64,000 nucleotides of DNA from positions 124,001-188,000 of the forward strand of contig CAJQUW010007876.1 in the NCBI GenBank assembly GCA_907163375.1, written 5' to 3'. Below the pieces are notes generated by a model. The model did no database searches and had not been told where the DNA came from. It was given only the letters and a program-made list of their open reading frames with translations. This document shows, one piece after another, positions 34,442 through 45,113 of this stretch (its first letter is position 1; every line of letters starts with the position of its first letter). The position numbers were made by a program, and so were the translations under genes. Source of the stretch: Prostheceraeus crozeri. Its lineage: Eukaryota > Platyhelminthes > Polycladida > Euryleptidae.

Positions 34442-34771
34442 ATGTTGAATGATTATAAGATAGAGCATGTACCAGTTTTAAAAGATTATCGTCATCCTAC
34501 AAATCCTGTAAATTCGAAGAAAGAAGTTAGATTTTATTATCATCATAAATACGTAGCGCTCCTTACAGATTATAAAACAAAACATGGTATTAAACCGAGT
34601 GTTAAAACAAAAGACTTTCCACTTTGTTTAAGAAGTTTCCGAGTATTTTTGGCGTATAATAATTTATGGTGGTTGGTTAAGAAAGAACATTTAACAGCAC
34701 ATGAATTAGAAACATTACATCAATTACATATTCCTGTGTATATGCAAAAACGGAACCGAGGTTCTATGTAA
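34442..34771 (+). CDS. Polinton small basic protein, unknown
   Basis: This 109-residue protein starts at the ATG at 34442. It is basic and aromatic-rich (FYYHHKYVALLTDYK, RSFRVFLAYNNLWWLVKK) without TM segments. It lies in the short gap between ATPase and polymerase, where small uncharacterised genes are common. I do not recognise it; its composition would suit a nucleic-acid-binding role. Confidence 0.55.
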   Translation: MLNDYKIEHVPVLKDYRHPTNPVNSKKEVRFYYHHKYVALLTDYKTKHGIKPSVKTKDFPLCLRSFRVFLAYNNLWWLVKKEHLTAHELETLHQLHIPVYMQKRNRGSM

Positions 34772-34796
34772 AAATTCATTTTTTCTTTTAAAAAAT

Positions 34797-37700
34797 ATGA
34801 ATCGTGAAATGTCTCTCGGACAAACGTCTAGGATTGATGAATTAATCAAGAAACAAACTGCTGAGTTTGATGCGCAAATTAAACATAGTAAACGTATTAA
34901 AAAACAGAAACGTACTAGGCGTAGTATTAGACGCAATATTAAAAAACAGAAAAGTGGAACAAAAGAAATATTAGAAACTCCTATTACTGATATCTTTTTC
35001 GATGATAGAATTAAGGATGAACTTGGTGATGATTTATGTAATTTATTTAATCCAAATGAAATTAAATATGAAAATGTATCTTTTATTAATGTAGTAAATG
35101 ATATGAGGAAACTTTTAGCAAATGGTAAAATTATTAATTTACTTGGAAAAGTTATTAAAGATCAGGAAAATATAATTCAAAATTTTTACGTAACCTTCTA
35201 TAATAAAAATTCATTTGAAACATGGTTTTCGAATCTGGATGAGAAATCCGATGCTAACGAATGGATTTTTACAGGTAATATTAAATATGAAGATTTTGGA
35301 ATGAAGTTAGTACAAAGATCGCATAGAGGGGCAGGGATTAATATGAAATATAGAATCAAAGAATATTTCGGTGAATATTGTTATATTCCTTCTGAAGATT
35401 TTTGTTTTATTAAATGTTATTATGTTTTACGAGGTTTTAATGAAGAACAAGGAGAAATGATGAAAGAAATGTTTAATAATTTTTTATATAAAGAGAAAGC
35501 CACATCTAGAACAGGAGTAATGACAAACTGCAAATTTTCTCAATTCAATAAATATTTTGGAGAATGTGTTCAATATTATAGTCCTGCCAATCGTCATTTA
35601 AATCCTAGAGGAATTGAAACGCTTCATAATTATGTTTATTACAATTATTTTCACGCAGGTTCAACAATTGGTCACTATTGTTTAATTAATAAATCTCATA
35701 AATTAAAAGCTATTAGAGAAATTGAAAATAATTTCAAACCCATATATAAAACAGTTACTGATGAAAATCTAACAACGCGTCCATATAAAATCATAACAAA
35801 GAAAAAAATTGACTATGGTTCAACATATATTTGGGATCTCGAAACTTTTCCTGATCCTAACTGTTCAACAGCTCATCCTATTCCTTATGCTGTAGGAGCT
35901 ATTAATTTTAATAAATTTATATGTTGTTTACCGAAACAAAGATTGAAAGAATTAGAAACACGTTTGTTAAGTGATATGATTAAAATTAAACGATCAAAAG
36001 ATGAAGATGAAATTAAAAAACTTAAAAAACAGATTAATGAGTATAATAATTTAACTGAATTAGAATTTAATAAACTTCAAAATTGTGTGAAATATTTACG
36101 AGAACTGAGGATGATGAATGTTCGATCGGGGGAAACCCAGAGGACGTATGTCCGATCCATCAATTTTTTAAAACTCTTGGAAAATTTAATTATTCGAGAG
36201 TAACTTTAATAGCTCACAATTCATCAGGTTTTGATTCCTATTTTCCGATAAAAGCTAATTTTAAATTATCTAAACCGCCTCTTAAAACTTCAAGAGGAAT
36301 ATTGACTGCTTCATTACAAAATCCTTATACAACTGAATGTGTTAGTAGATACATCCAAAAATCTTTTAGATTTAAAAACAATATGAAAAAAGATTCACCT
36401 TCAGGTAAATTAGCACTTCAAACTATTATAATGAAATGTAGTTATCAACATGTAAAAACAAGTCTTTCAAAATGGTGTGAGAATTTTAAAATTCCTACGA
36501 ATGTGTGCAAATTAAATTATGAAATTGGAGACATAACACATGAAAATTATAAAGAAAAAGAAATTGAATGGAGACCATATTTAGTTAACGATATTCTTTC
36601 TTTAGCTTTTTGTATCTACAAATATAATAATGTTATGCAAGATTTAGTTGGTGAAGATATAACTACTAATTTGACATCCTCTGCTTTAACATTTAACGGT
36701 TGGATGAAAAGCGTACAAAATGACAATATAAATATTCATTCTTATATAGATTTATGGGCTAGAAATTATATTAGAAAATCTGTTAAAGGTGGAAGAGTTT
36801 CAGCAAATATAAGAAAATGCATATCGCCATTTTGTAGCATCTTGTTACCAATATTAAAACAGTATTTACCTGGTCGCTACGCTGGTGGGGCTTTGTCCCC
36901 TGGAAATAATTTAATAGATTTAATGAAACAGTATCGAGATTTAGGAGATAAAACTGAAATTTGTAAGAAAATTTCAAATCAACTACTTGAACAAAAAAAT
37001 GAATTTCTAATGGCTTTTGATGCAACATCTTTATATCCATCAGCTATGTATGATGAAAATTCAGAATACCCTAAAGCTGAATCAGCTAGAAAATTTCGTC
37101 AAGAAGAAGAGCGGGAAATAGTATATAAATTTAATACTCAAACATTTAGACCTAAAACTGGAATATTCTCTGTTGTGTTTCAATATCCGAATGATATGTT
37201 TTTCCAACCAGTTCCTATAAAAGATAAAGTTAAAAATCAAAATAATAATTCTCATGTAAAAGTAATCAGGTTTAGAAATGGTATATGTTATGATGTATTA
37301 ACTTCTTTAGACATACAAGAAATTGTTAGATGTGGGGGGAAAATCTTACATATTACTGATGGTATAATTTATGAAAAAAATTATCAAGTTTCACCATTTC
37401 GAAATTATATTGAAAAACTTTTTAATTTGAGAAAAAGATATAAAACAGAAGGAAATACTGTAGGTGATGAGTTAATTAAATTATTGATGAATTCGCTATA
37501 TGGCAAAACTGTGCAAAACGATATAACCACTAAATACCATTTATGGAATGAGAATACATTGAGAAAAAATTTCACTCAAGAAGTAAAAGATTATGAAAAA
37601 TTAAATGATGAACAATATTTAGCGAAAGTAGAAATGGAAGATGATGAATTTCTCAAAACTAATATTGTAAAAGATGAGAAGACGTCATTCATGCCATCAC

Positions 37701-38293
37701 ACTTAGGTTCTTTCATTCTTTCTCACTCTAGAAGAATCATGAATAACTTTATTTTAGAAATTAATGGTTTCAAAGAAAAATACATTCATTATACAGATAC
37801 TGATTCAATATATATTTTCAATGAACTCTTTAATAAATTAGACGCTGCTGGATATGTTGGAGAAGAATTGTGTCAAGGGAAAAATGATTATGGAAATGGT
37901 GGAATTATTTTTGCAATGTTTATTGCACCTAAAGTAAAATACTGTATTACTGTAGATGAACAAGGGAGACTTAGTGAAAAGAAAACATTCAAAGGTTATT
38001 CACAAAACAAAGTAAAAGTAGAAGATTTTCTAAAATTATATTCGGGGAAAACATTATCGACTACAGTTAATAAACCATGGAAACGATCTTTAGAAACTGG
38101 AATTAGTATTCCTGATAAAAATAATAATACTGAAGAAAAAAAATTTTCTGGTCAAATAAATATTCTTAAACGTCAAGCACCTGATGAAAATGAAATTATG
38201 TTACCTTATAACGGAGAAGATATTCAAGATGAAATATTTCAAACAATAATCTGTGAGAGTAATTTAAGTGATGATGATGACACGTGGGAATAA
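34797..38293 (+). pseudogene. Polinton protein-primed DNA polymerase B region
   Basis: This region encodes the element's family-B polymerase of the protein-primed type. Exonuclease motifs are seen as YIWDLETF (near 35828) and AHNSSGFDSYF (near 36213), and polymerase motifs as FDATSLYPSAM (motif A, near 37018), LLMNSLYGKTV (motif B, near 37484) and YTDTDSIYI (motif C, near 37791). An N-terminal extension of about 300 residues precedes the exonuclease, as is usual in Polintons, and a highly acidic tail ends the protein. Such polymerases copy linear DNA from a terminal protein. The region is broken (about one break), so I list it as a pseudogene. Confidence 0.93.
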
Positions 38294-38299
38294 TAATTT

Positions 38300-38535
38300 T
38301 TTTATTACATCTAAAAATTTTATAACATCTAAAAAATTTATAACATCTAAAAAATTTATAACACATCTAAAATATTTATAACATCTAAAAAATTTATTAC
38401 ATCTAAAAAATTTATAACACCTAAAAAATTTATAACACATCTAAAATATTTATAACATCTAAAAAATTTATAACATCTAAAAAATTTATTACATCTAAAA
38501 ACTTATTACATCTAAAAATTTTATTACATATGAAA
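38300..38535. repeat. 18-bp tandem array between polB and the minus-strand gene
   Basis: About a dozen copies of ACATCTAAAAAATTTATA with small variants lie between the convergent ends of polB and the following minus-strand gene. It is too short and too degenerate for CRISPR. It may act in transcription termination for the convergent pair. Confidence 0.85.
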
Positions 38536-38581
38536 ATATATTTATCGAATATTTTGGTATTTTCTATTAAGTTTTATCATA

Positions 38582-39926
38582 TTAAGTTTCATCATATAAT
38601 GTTTTATCAAAAGATAATTTAAATTTATTTTCACTAACTATTGATTCTTCATCATCATCATCAATTGATTCTTCATCATCATCATAAATTACACTTTTTG
38701 GTATAGGATGCCATTCCCTGATAGGATACCATTCTCTTATTGGAATATCTAACTCTAAATTACATCTTTTATCTGATAATAATATAATAGAGAAAAATAT
38801 TGGTCTTTGATCTCTTTTGGAAAATTGAATAACACCACCATAATCTGAATCACTTTTAGTTTTTATTAAAGATGATAAAATTTTAAATTGATTAGATGTA
38901 AATCCTAATTTAAATTTTGTAGACCCGACACATAATTGTCTAACAGTATCTTCAACTATACCATCATTATTATTTTCAATTGTAAGAAAATGAATTTTAG
39001 ATAAATTTTTATCATTACTAATATTTTTATAATCTTTTTTACCATTTACACCATTTTCAGATGTTTCTGAATCATCATCTATATTATCATCTATATTATT
39101 ATCATCTATATTATTATCATCTATATTATTATCATCATTATTATCATAAGATTCTTTAAGATCGGGCAAAGCCCTAGAACCTTCAGTTCGTTTATTATGA
39201 ATATGATTATGGTCATTGTTAATAGTATAAGGTGTAGTCCACATATAAATTTTCTCTTGTTGAGCTAAACCATTTATATAAGATTTTAATAAATTAATAT
39301 TTAAGTTGGAATATAATCCTATATACGTATCATCATCATATCTTTGCGGCATTTCTAATGTTTCTTGTTTATAAATTGTATCTCTATAATATACTTGACA
39401 TAATAATTCTTCGTTATGTTTTTTACTCTCTATGTGAATGTTATATTGATTTTGTTCATCAACAAATAATCTAATTTTTTCTTTGGAAAAAGATTTTAAT
39501 TTTTTAACTAATTCTTTAATATTAATATAATTAATAATTTTAGTTTCTATCCAATCAGTATTACTAATCGGCAAAACTGCTCTAATAAAACCATAAACAT
39601 TATTATGACCTATTATAACCATATTTTCTTTATTTAATTCCACATAAGCTACATCATTATATTTACTAACAATCTCCATAAATTTAATAAATGGATCACC
39701 TGGAAATAAACAATAATTAGTTTCTATAGAAGGTAAACCTTTAGTCTGTTCTCTAAATATTTCGGCTTGTAATTGAAATAAAATATTAACATCTATACAT
39801 GGATTTGTAATAGTATTATTATTATTATTATTATCAAAACATTTATTTTCAAATCCCGTTGATCTCGTCGAATAAGAAGAACAGGATGATGCGGGCGAAT
39901 ATGATTTTTGAAATTTGGTTTTTCCA
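38582..39926 (-). pseudogene. Polinton minus-strand gene, unknown (clamp-like?)
   Basis: Coding sequence on the minus strand with an open part at 38582-39679 (365 codons). It has alternating short strands and helices (VAYVELNKENMVIIGHNNVY; INIKELVKKLKSFSKEKIRL), then a long acidic, low-complexity insert with repeated IDDNN, another folded part (FKILSSLIKTKSDSDYGGVI), and an acidic tail with repeated DDDEES. The arrangement recalls PCNA-type sliding clamps, but this is only a visual impression. It is convergent with polB. The region appears broken (about one break). Confidence 0.55.
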
Positions 39927-39935
39927 TTTTTTTAT

Positions 39936-40026
39936 TTTTATTAGAAAAAATTTTATTTTTTTATTTTTATTAGAAAAAATTTTATTTTTTTATTTTTATT
40001 AGAAAAAATTTTATTTTTTTATTGTT
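39936..40026. repeat. About 30-bp tandem repeat in the divergent intergenic region
   Basis: Three copies of a unit containing TTTATTTTTATTAGAAAAAA lie between the minus-strand gene and the fibre-like gene. As it separates divergent genes, it may hold promoters for both. Confidence 0.8.
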
Positions 40027-40031
40027 AAAAA

Positions 40032-40918
40032 ATGATGTTACCAAATGTTGGTGGAGGTGCATATATCCCGAATAATCGTGAATTAGAAATAGAGATAGAA
40101 AATTATATCATGAAAACTGGAGACGTTTTATCTGGTCCATTGCATCTTTCTATTCTTCCACAACAAAATACAGAGTTAACAAATAAACAATATGTTGATA
40201 CACAAATCAATGACTTAAAGGAAAAATATATATACGATGCTTTGGTTCCACTGATGAACGAATTAAAGTTGCTAAAACTTAATGACAAATCATTAAACGA
40301 AAAATTATTAAAACTTGATAAAAAGGATAGAGAGCTAGAAGCAGATATAGCAAAACTATTTAAAAAGATTTCAGAACAATCAAAAATTTTAATATTACTT
40401 TCTATAAAGTTAAAATCTGCAGTCATTAAAAATAAACATCAGATAAAAATGTTAAAAGAACAATTAGAAGATGAAATAGAAAAACTACCTGAAAGAATTA
40501 AAAAAATTTAAAGCAGTTACAAACTACATTCCAAAAAAGTGTTGATGAATTAAGTTCTAAAATTACTCAACAAATGAAAAAGATGAATAGAATAATAAAT
40601 GAAGTAAACTCACTTAATGAAAAAGTTGATAAAATGAAAACTCTTAAAATCAATTTAGAAAATGAATTAAAGAAAAATTTACAAGAAAACTCTTAAGAAA
40701 ATAAAGAACAGTTAGATTCCGTTAAAAGACAATTAGATGTTCTTAAAATTAAGTTAAATGCACTTAAAACGGCGTTGAAGATGAATCAGGAGAAAATGCA
40801 AGTTAATAGAAAAGAAATTAAAGTACATCACACGCTGCTTGACGCAATAGATAAAGTGCAACAGTCAATTAATAAAGTTATCTCGAAGTTGTTGTCCATT
40901 CACAAACGTAAATCTTAA
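40032..40918 (+). pseudogene. Polinton fibre-like coiled-coil region
   Basis: The start of this region encodes a motif much like phage tail-fibre and receptor-binding proteins (MKTGDVLSGPLHL, then NTELTNKQYVDTQI), followed by a long stretch of heptad-rich coiled coil (LKLLKLNDKSLNEKLLKLD and more of the same to about 40910). Such a layout suggests a trimeric spike or fibre on the capsid. It lies between the minus-strand gene and the capsid-associated genes. The first ORF runs 40032-40511; the region is broken, about two breaks. Confidence 0.6.
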
Positions 40919-40960
40919 CACGTAGATATTTTTCCCAAAAGTCAAATTTAATCCTAAAAA

Positions 40961-41476
40961 ATGCCTATAATTTATAAACACAATCTTAAACATTTTGCTT
41001 CAAATCAAAAAATTGCTCATGAACCATCTATGAAATCTGTTTACCATTATAACAATGTAGAAACAATCGGAACACAAAAGTTCCTAGGCACCTCAGGTGC
41101 CGTTCAAAAAGAAGGGGCTGGCATCTTTTCTGGTATTGGAAGTATCGTTAACTTAATTAAAAATAATAAAGATTTGATTACATCTGCTGCAAAAGGAGCA
41201 GCTGCTATAGGTAGTACAGCTAGTGCAATATCAAATGCTGTTAAGTCTCAAAACGAATTAAAACAACTAGAAGCTATTCGTAAACTTAGGAATGATTCTG
41301 AAGAACTAAAAAATTTAAAAAAACTTTCAGAGGAAACAAAAAATAAAATTGCTAACATTGCTGTTGGGGAAACCTTGAGGAGCGGAGCTCCGTCTGATAG
41401 TAAACATAATGAAAAAACAATTGAAGAAATAAGAGGTAATGGCATTAATAGCGGAGCTGGTCTAGCAAAATTCTAA
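40961..41476 (+). CDS. Polinton small amphipathic virion-type protein 1
   Basis: A 171-residue protein with a Gly/Ala-rich amphipathic core (GAGIFSGIGSIVNLI, AAKGAAAIGSTASAISNAV) followed by a charged helix (NELKQLEAIRKLRND) and a Gly-rich C-terminus. This resembles the membrane-active or core virion proteins coded beside the capsid gene of adintoviruses and, by analogy, adenovirus pVI/pX. It sits directly upstream of the MCP. Open throughout. Function inferred from composition and position only. Confidence 0.6.
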   Translation: MPIIYKHNLKHFASNQKIAHEPSMKSVYHYNNVETIGTQKFLGTSGAVQKEGAGIFSGIGSIVNLIKNNKDLITSAAKGAAAIGSTASAISNAVKSQNELKQLEAIRKLRNDSEELKNLKKLSEETKNKIANIAVGETLRSGAPSDSKHNEKTIEEIRGNGINSGAGLAKF

Positions 41477-41569
41477 AATTATATTTTAGTAAAATTTTTT
41501 AGTAATTTTTTTAGTAAAAATTTTTTCTGTCTGTGAGAAAAACAAAAAGTCAAATTATTTTTTATAAAA

Positions 41570-42904
41570 ATGTCTTCGCTTATCGAAAATAAATTTAGAT
41601 TAGACGATCCTCCGTTCGTCAGTAATAATCAAAAAAAGAATGACTATATAAGAATTGCTATGAATCCCGGATCTTCCAGTAGAGTAAATACTGGAGGTGA
41701 TTTAATTTTTGAAGTTGATAATCAGCAGAGTTATATATATTTACCTGATTCGTTTTTACATTGTGAATATTCTTTATATAGTGATGCCAATTTTACAACA
41801 CCATTACCAGAAACCGATAATATTGCACTAGAGAATAATTTTTTTCCAAGATTATTTACACAAATGCGTTTAGATGTTGCAATTCAAAATATAGAAACAA
41901 TAAGTGATTCTCCAGGTGTAATTGATACAATGCTTAGATTTGTAACAATTGGTGAAAATAATAAAAAGTATGAAATCGAAGGTTGGTTTCCTGATACTAA
42001 TGATGGTATAATTGTTGATGATTTAACTCACGCTGGAACAGATGCCGCAGGAATTGCGAAAGATGTAGAAAATATTGCAAAACATTTAAATAAAACAAAT
42101 AATGATGCATATAAAGAAAGACGTGAATTTAACAAAAAAAGTAAACAGACAGTAAATTGGTCATTGTCTCCATTATTCGGATATTTAGATTATGATAAAA
42201 TATCATATCAATTAAAATTTAAATTAATAATTCATCGTACAGCAAATAATGAATTAATCTTTTTTGGTAAGACTGGAAAAAAAGCATATTTAAAAATTGA
42301 TAGACTTGAATGGTGGATTAAGCATATTACTCCTAGTTTAGAGATTGAAACAGCTATTGCAAAAAGATTAAATACTAACAAACCAATTCCAGTAAATTTT
42401 CTAAAGAGAACTGCTAGTTCAGTAACTTTTTCCGAACAAAGATTTAACTGGCATTTTACTAGAACTGCGAATACCCCAAGATATTTATTATTAACATTTC
42501 AAAGAAATAATTCTCCAAGTTTTGATAAGAACAATAATATCTTCCATATTAATACAATTCGAAGTTTACAAGTTTCATTAAATCAAACCCGTTATCCAAT
42601 TGATCCATTAAGATTCGATGATACCAATAATCAATTTATGGAAGTATATGATTCTTATCGAAATCTTTGTATAGAATTTGGAGTTGAACCACAATTAACT
42701 CCTGGAGATTGGAGACATTTATATCCTGTTTTCTGTTTCGATTTAAGTGCACAATCTGAAGATATTATCAAGACTGGCTGTGATGTAACAATTAATATTG
42801 AAAAAAAAGATTCCACAACTTCATTGATGGCTTATGGTTTATTGCTAGAAGATGTAAAATATTCTATTGAAATTCTTAATGGAAAGATGGTAAGGATAAG
42901 TTAA
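41570..42904 (+). CDS. Polinton major capsid protein (double jelly roll, hexon-type)
   Basis: This 444-residue protein matches the Polinton/adintovirus MCP in size, place and motifs: an N-terminal SSRVNTGGDLIFEVDNQQSY, the strand YIYLPDSFLHCEYSL, LENNFFPRLFTQMRLDV, the VNWSLSPLFGYLDYDK region, GDWRHLYPVFCFDLSAQSED and a C-terminal DVTINIEKKDS. Trimers of such proteins build the icosahedral shell. It starts at the first ATG after an AT-rich leader and follows the small amphipathic gene closely. Open throughout. Confidence 0.92.
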   Translation: MSSLIENKFRLDDPPFVSNNQKKNDYIRIAMNPGSSSRVNTGGDLIFEVDNQQSYIYLPDSFLHCEYSLYSDANFTTPLPETDNIALENNFFPRLFTQMRLDVAIQNIETISDSPGVIDTMLRFVTIGENNKKYEIEGWFPDTNDGIIVDDLTHAGTDAAGIAKDVENIAKHLNKTNNDAYKERREFNKKSKQTVNWSLSPLFGYLDYDKISYQLKFKLIIHRTANNELIFFGKTGKKAYLKIDRLEWWIKHITPSLEIETAIAKRLNTNKPIPVNFLKRTASSVTFSEQRFNWHFTRTANTPRYLLLTFQRNNSPSFDKNNNIFHINTIRSLQVSLNQTRYPIDPLRFDDTNNQFMEVYDSYRNLCIEFGVEPQLTPGDWRHLYPVFCFDLSAQSEDIIKTGCDVTINIEKKDSTTSLMAYGLLLEDVKYSIEILNGKMVRIS

Positions 42905-43160
42905 TTAAAATTTTTTCATAACAAGAATAGATTAAAAATTCTTAACTTAAAATCTTTCATAACTAGAATAGATTAAAATTTTTCATAACTAGAATAGATT
43001 AAAATTTTTTGGTAACTTAAAATTTTTTAGTAACTTGAAATTTTTTAATAACTAGAATGGATTAAAATTTTTTGGTAACTTAAAATTTTTTGGTAACTTG
43101 AAATTTTTTAATAACTAGAATAGATTAAATTTTTTGGTAACTTAAAATTTTTTTATTAAA
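42905..43160. repeat. Tandem repeat array after the capsid gene
   Basis: Repeated words AAAATTTTTTGGTAACTT and ATAACTAGAATAGATT alternate in units of about 40-60 bp across the gap between the MCP and the next small gene. Very AT-rich; it may serve as a terminator or spacer. Confidence 0.8.
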
Positions 43161-43161
43161 A

Positions 43162-43645
43162 ATGTCGCAAGCGAAAGGTAATAATAATAAAACTGTTGAA
43201 TTAAAATTACGTAATATTGTTGACAAAAATACCCATAAAAACTATTACGATTAACAAAAAAAGTATTACATAAGTAAACCAATGATAGAGAATATTCAAT
43301 TACAAGAAGAAAAGAATGGCGGGATTCTCCCATTTATTCCACTAAATAATAGGTGGCATAGCTGCAGCAGGAAGTGTTGCAGGTGGGACAGCTGGTATTG
43401 TCCAAGCAGTAAATAAAAATAAATCAGAGAAGGCAGCATTAGAAGAACAAAAACGACATAATAGAGAGTTAGAGAAAGTTGCTAGGGGTGAAGGAGTAGT
43501 AGATAATTTTATTAGAAAATTAAAATTAGTTGATGAAGGAAAACGAGTTCTTAAAAATATTCTCCACAATGTTGATGATTTAATTGGAATTAAAGAAACT
43601 AAAGATGGTTCTGGAATATATCTAAGTCCTAGTATGATTCGGTAA
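43162..43645 (+). pseudogene. Polinton small amphipathic virion-type protein 2 region
   Basis: Sequence here encodes a short hydrophilic start (MSQAKGNNNNKTVELKLR) and, further on, a Gly/Ala-rich segment (GGIAAAGSVAGGTAGIVQAV) followed by a charged helix (KSEKAALEEQKRHNRELEK), closely resembling the plan of the protein at 40961-41476. The two are probably distant paralogues flanking the capsid gene. The region is broken (one or two breaks). Confidence 0.55.
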
Positions 43646-43726
43646 TAACCTCAGGACCTTTGGTCCGATCGGCTAAAGCCTCTGAACAAAGTTCTATTAG
43701 GTAAAACATTTATTTTATCTTTTAAA

Positions 43727-45064
43727 ATGAATTCTACAAATTCCGAAAATTTGATTAAATTAAAAATTTCTAATTTAGATTTATTAAATTATCTATTAAA
43801 CAAAAATAAAAACTCAAATTGTCAGCATATTGGAGGTGACAAGAACAAAGTTCCATACCACTTCGGTGGTGACATACAAAAAGCATTAGAAAACTTTCCT
43901 GGATTTATTTGGAGTAAATATTCGAAAGAAAAACATCTTCCTGGTCATTCATATACTGGTCCAGGAACTCGATTAGATATAAGACTAGATGAGAATAATA
44001 ATCCGAAACCAGGTGAAGAACCGATAAATAGAGTAGATGCCGCAGCTTACAGGCATGATTTAGCTTATCGAAATCATGATCTAAGTTCTCGACATGCAGC
44101 TGATAAGAAGATGATTCAAGAATTAGATAGTATTCAAAATCCTACATTTAGAGAAAAAATTGAAAGAATGTTTGTTAAGAAAGCTTTACAAGCTAAAATA
44201 TTATTCGGTCAGGGTTTAAATGAAACGACAGCAAATGAAACGACAGCAAAGCTGTCTGAGAGCAACGCTCGAACCTACGCGTCCGAAATTCATAGCGAAT
44301 ACAGAAAGCCTAAATATTTATTGAAAGTAAAAGTATTTAATAAAGATGATATTTGGAGTGCTGATCTTATTCATATGCCGAATGAAAGGGACTACAAATA
44401 CGCATTGACCGTTATAGATTTATATACACGATACGCTTGGGTAAAGCCTTTAAAAAATAAAAGTGGTCTATCAGTTAAATATGCGTTTGAAGAAATCTTT
44501 AAAGAAAGTAATAGAAAGCCAAGGAAATTGTTTGTGGATAAAGGATCGGAATTTTATAACAGAAACGTTCAGCCACTATTTGAAACTTTTTATTCAACTG
44601 AAAACGCAGGAAAAGCTGTAGTGATAGAAAGATTCAATCGGACGTTAAAAAATAAATTATTCAAGAAATTTACTGAGCAAAGAAATCAGAAATGTTTGAA
44701 GATATTACCAAGAGTTGTAGAAGAGTACAATAATAAAGTTCATTCTGGTATTGAAGAAACTCCAAAGAATGCTTCTGACGACCCTGATTTGATACGAAAG
44801 AAAATATTCGAGAATAATAATTTGAATGAGAGTAATCCGAATTTGCAGAAACTTAAGCCGAAATTTAAAATTGGAGATAGAGTTAGAATATTTAAATATA
44901 AGAATAAATTTGAAAAAGGCTTCGTCGGATACTGGAATAAAGAAATATTTGAAATTTGTAAAATAAATCAAACTTATCCGTTTACTTATGAAATTAAAGA
45001 TTTAGATAATGAGGATATCAGAGGCCGTTTTTATCAAAATGAATTACAACGAACTGATTTTTAA
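43727..45064 (+). CDS. Polinton PLA2-like domain fused to rve integrase
   Basis: This is a single open frame of 445 residues. Residues about 55-125 form a parvovirus VP1-type phospholipase A2 domain: calcium-loop YTGPG at 76-80, then INRVDAAAYRHDLAY with the catalytic His-Asp at 110-111. Residues about 195-345 are an rve-type integrase: DIWSADLIHM (Asp213), LFVDKGSEF (Asp271) and VIERFNRTL (Glu301). The C-terminal FKIGDRVRIFKYKNKF with FYQNELQRT is the SH3/chromo-like domain seen in Polinton integrases. The usual N-terminal zinc finger is not evident. PLA2 would breach membranes on entry; integrase inserts the DNA. The linker (about 164-185) is encoded by a GC-rich repeat cluster. Confidence 0.88.
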   Translation: MNSTNSENLIKLKISNLDLLNYLLNKNKNSNCQHIGGDKNKVPYHFGGDIQKALENFPGFIWSKYSKEKHLPGHSYTGPGTRLDIRLDENNNPKPGEEPINRVDAAAYRHDLAYRNHDLSSRHAADKKMIQELDSIQNPTFREKIERMFVKKALQAKILFGQGLNETTANETTAKLSESNARTYASEIHSEYRKPKYLLKVKVFNKDDIWSADLIHMPNERDYKYALTVIDLYTRYAWVKPLKNKSGLSVKYAFEEIFKESNRKPRKLFVDKGSEFYNRNVQPLFETFYSTENAGKAVVIERFNRTLKNKLFKKFTEQRNQKCLKILPRVVEEYNNKVHSGIEETPKNASDDPDLIRKKIFENNNLNESNPNLQKLKPKFKIGDRVRIFKYKNKFEKGFVGYWNKEIFEICKINQTYPFTYEIKDLDNEDIRGRFYQNELQRTDF

Positions 45065-45113
45065 TTATCATTATTATTATTATTATTTTTATTATTAGGC
45101 GTAGCCATAGAAC

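Noticed and set aside
38300-38535. CRISPR-like array of 18-bp units
   Set aside because: Units are head-to-tail without unique spacers, AT-only, and lie in an animal genome inside a Polinton; it is a simple tandem repeat.
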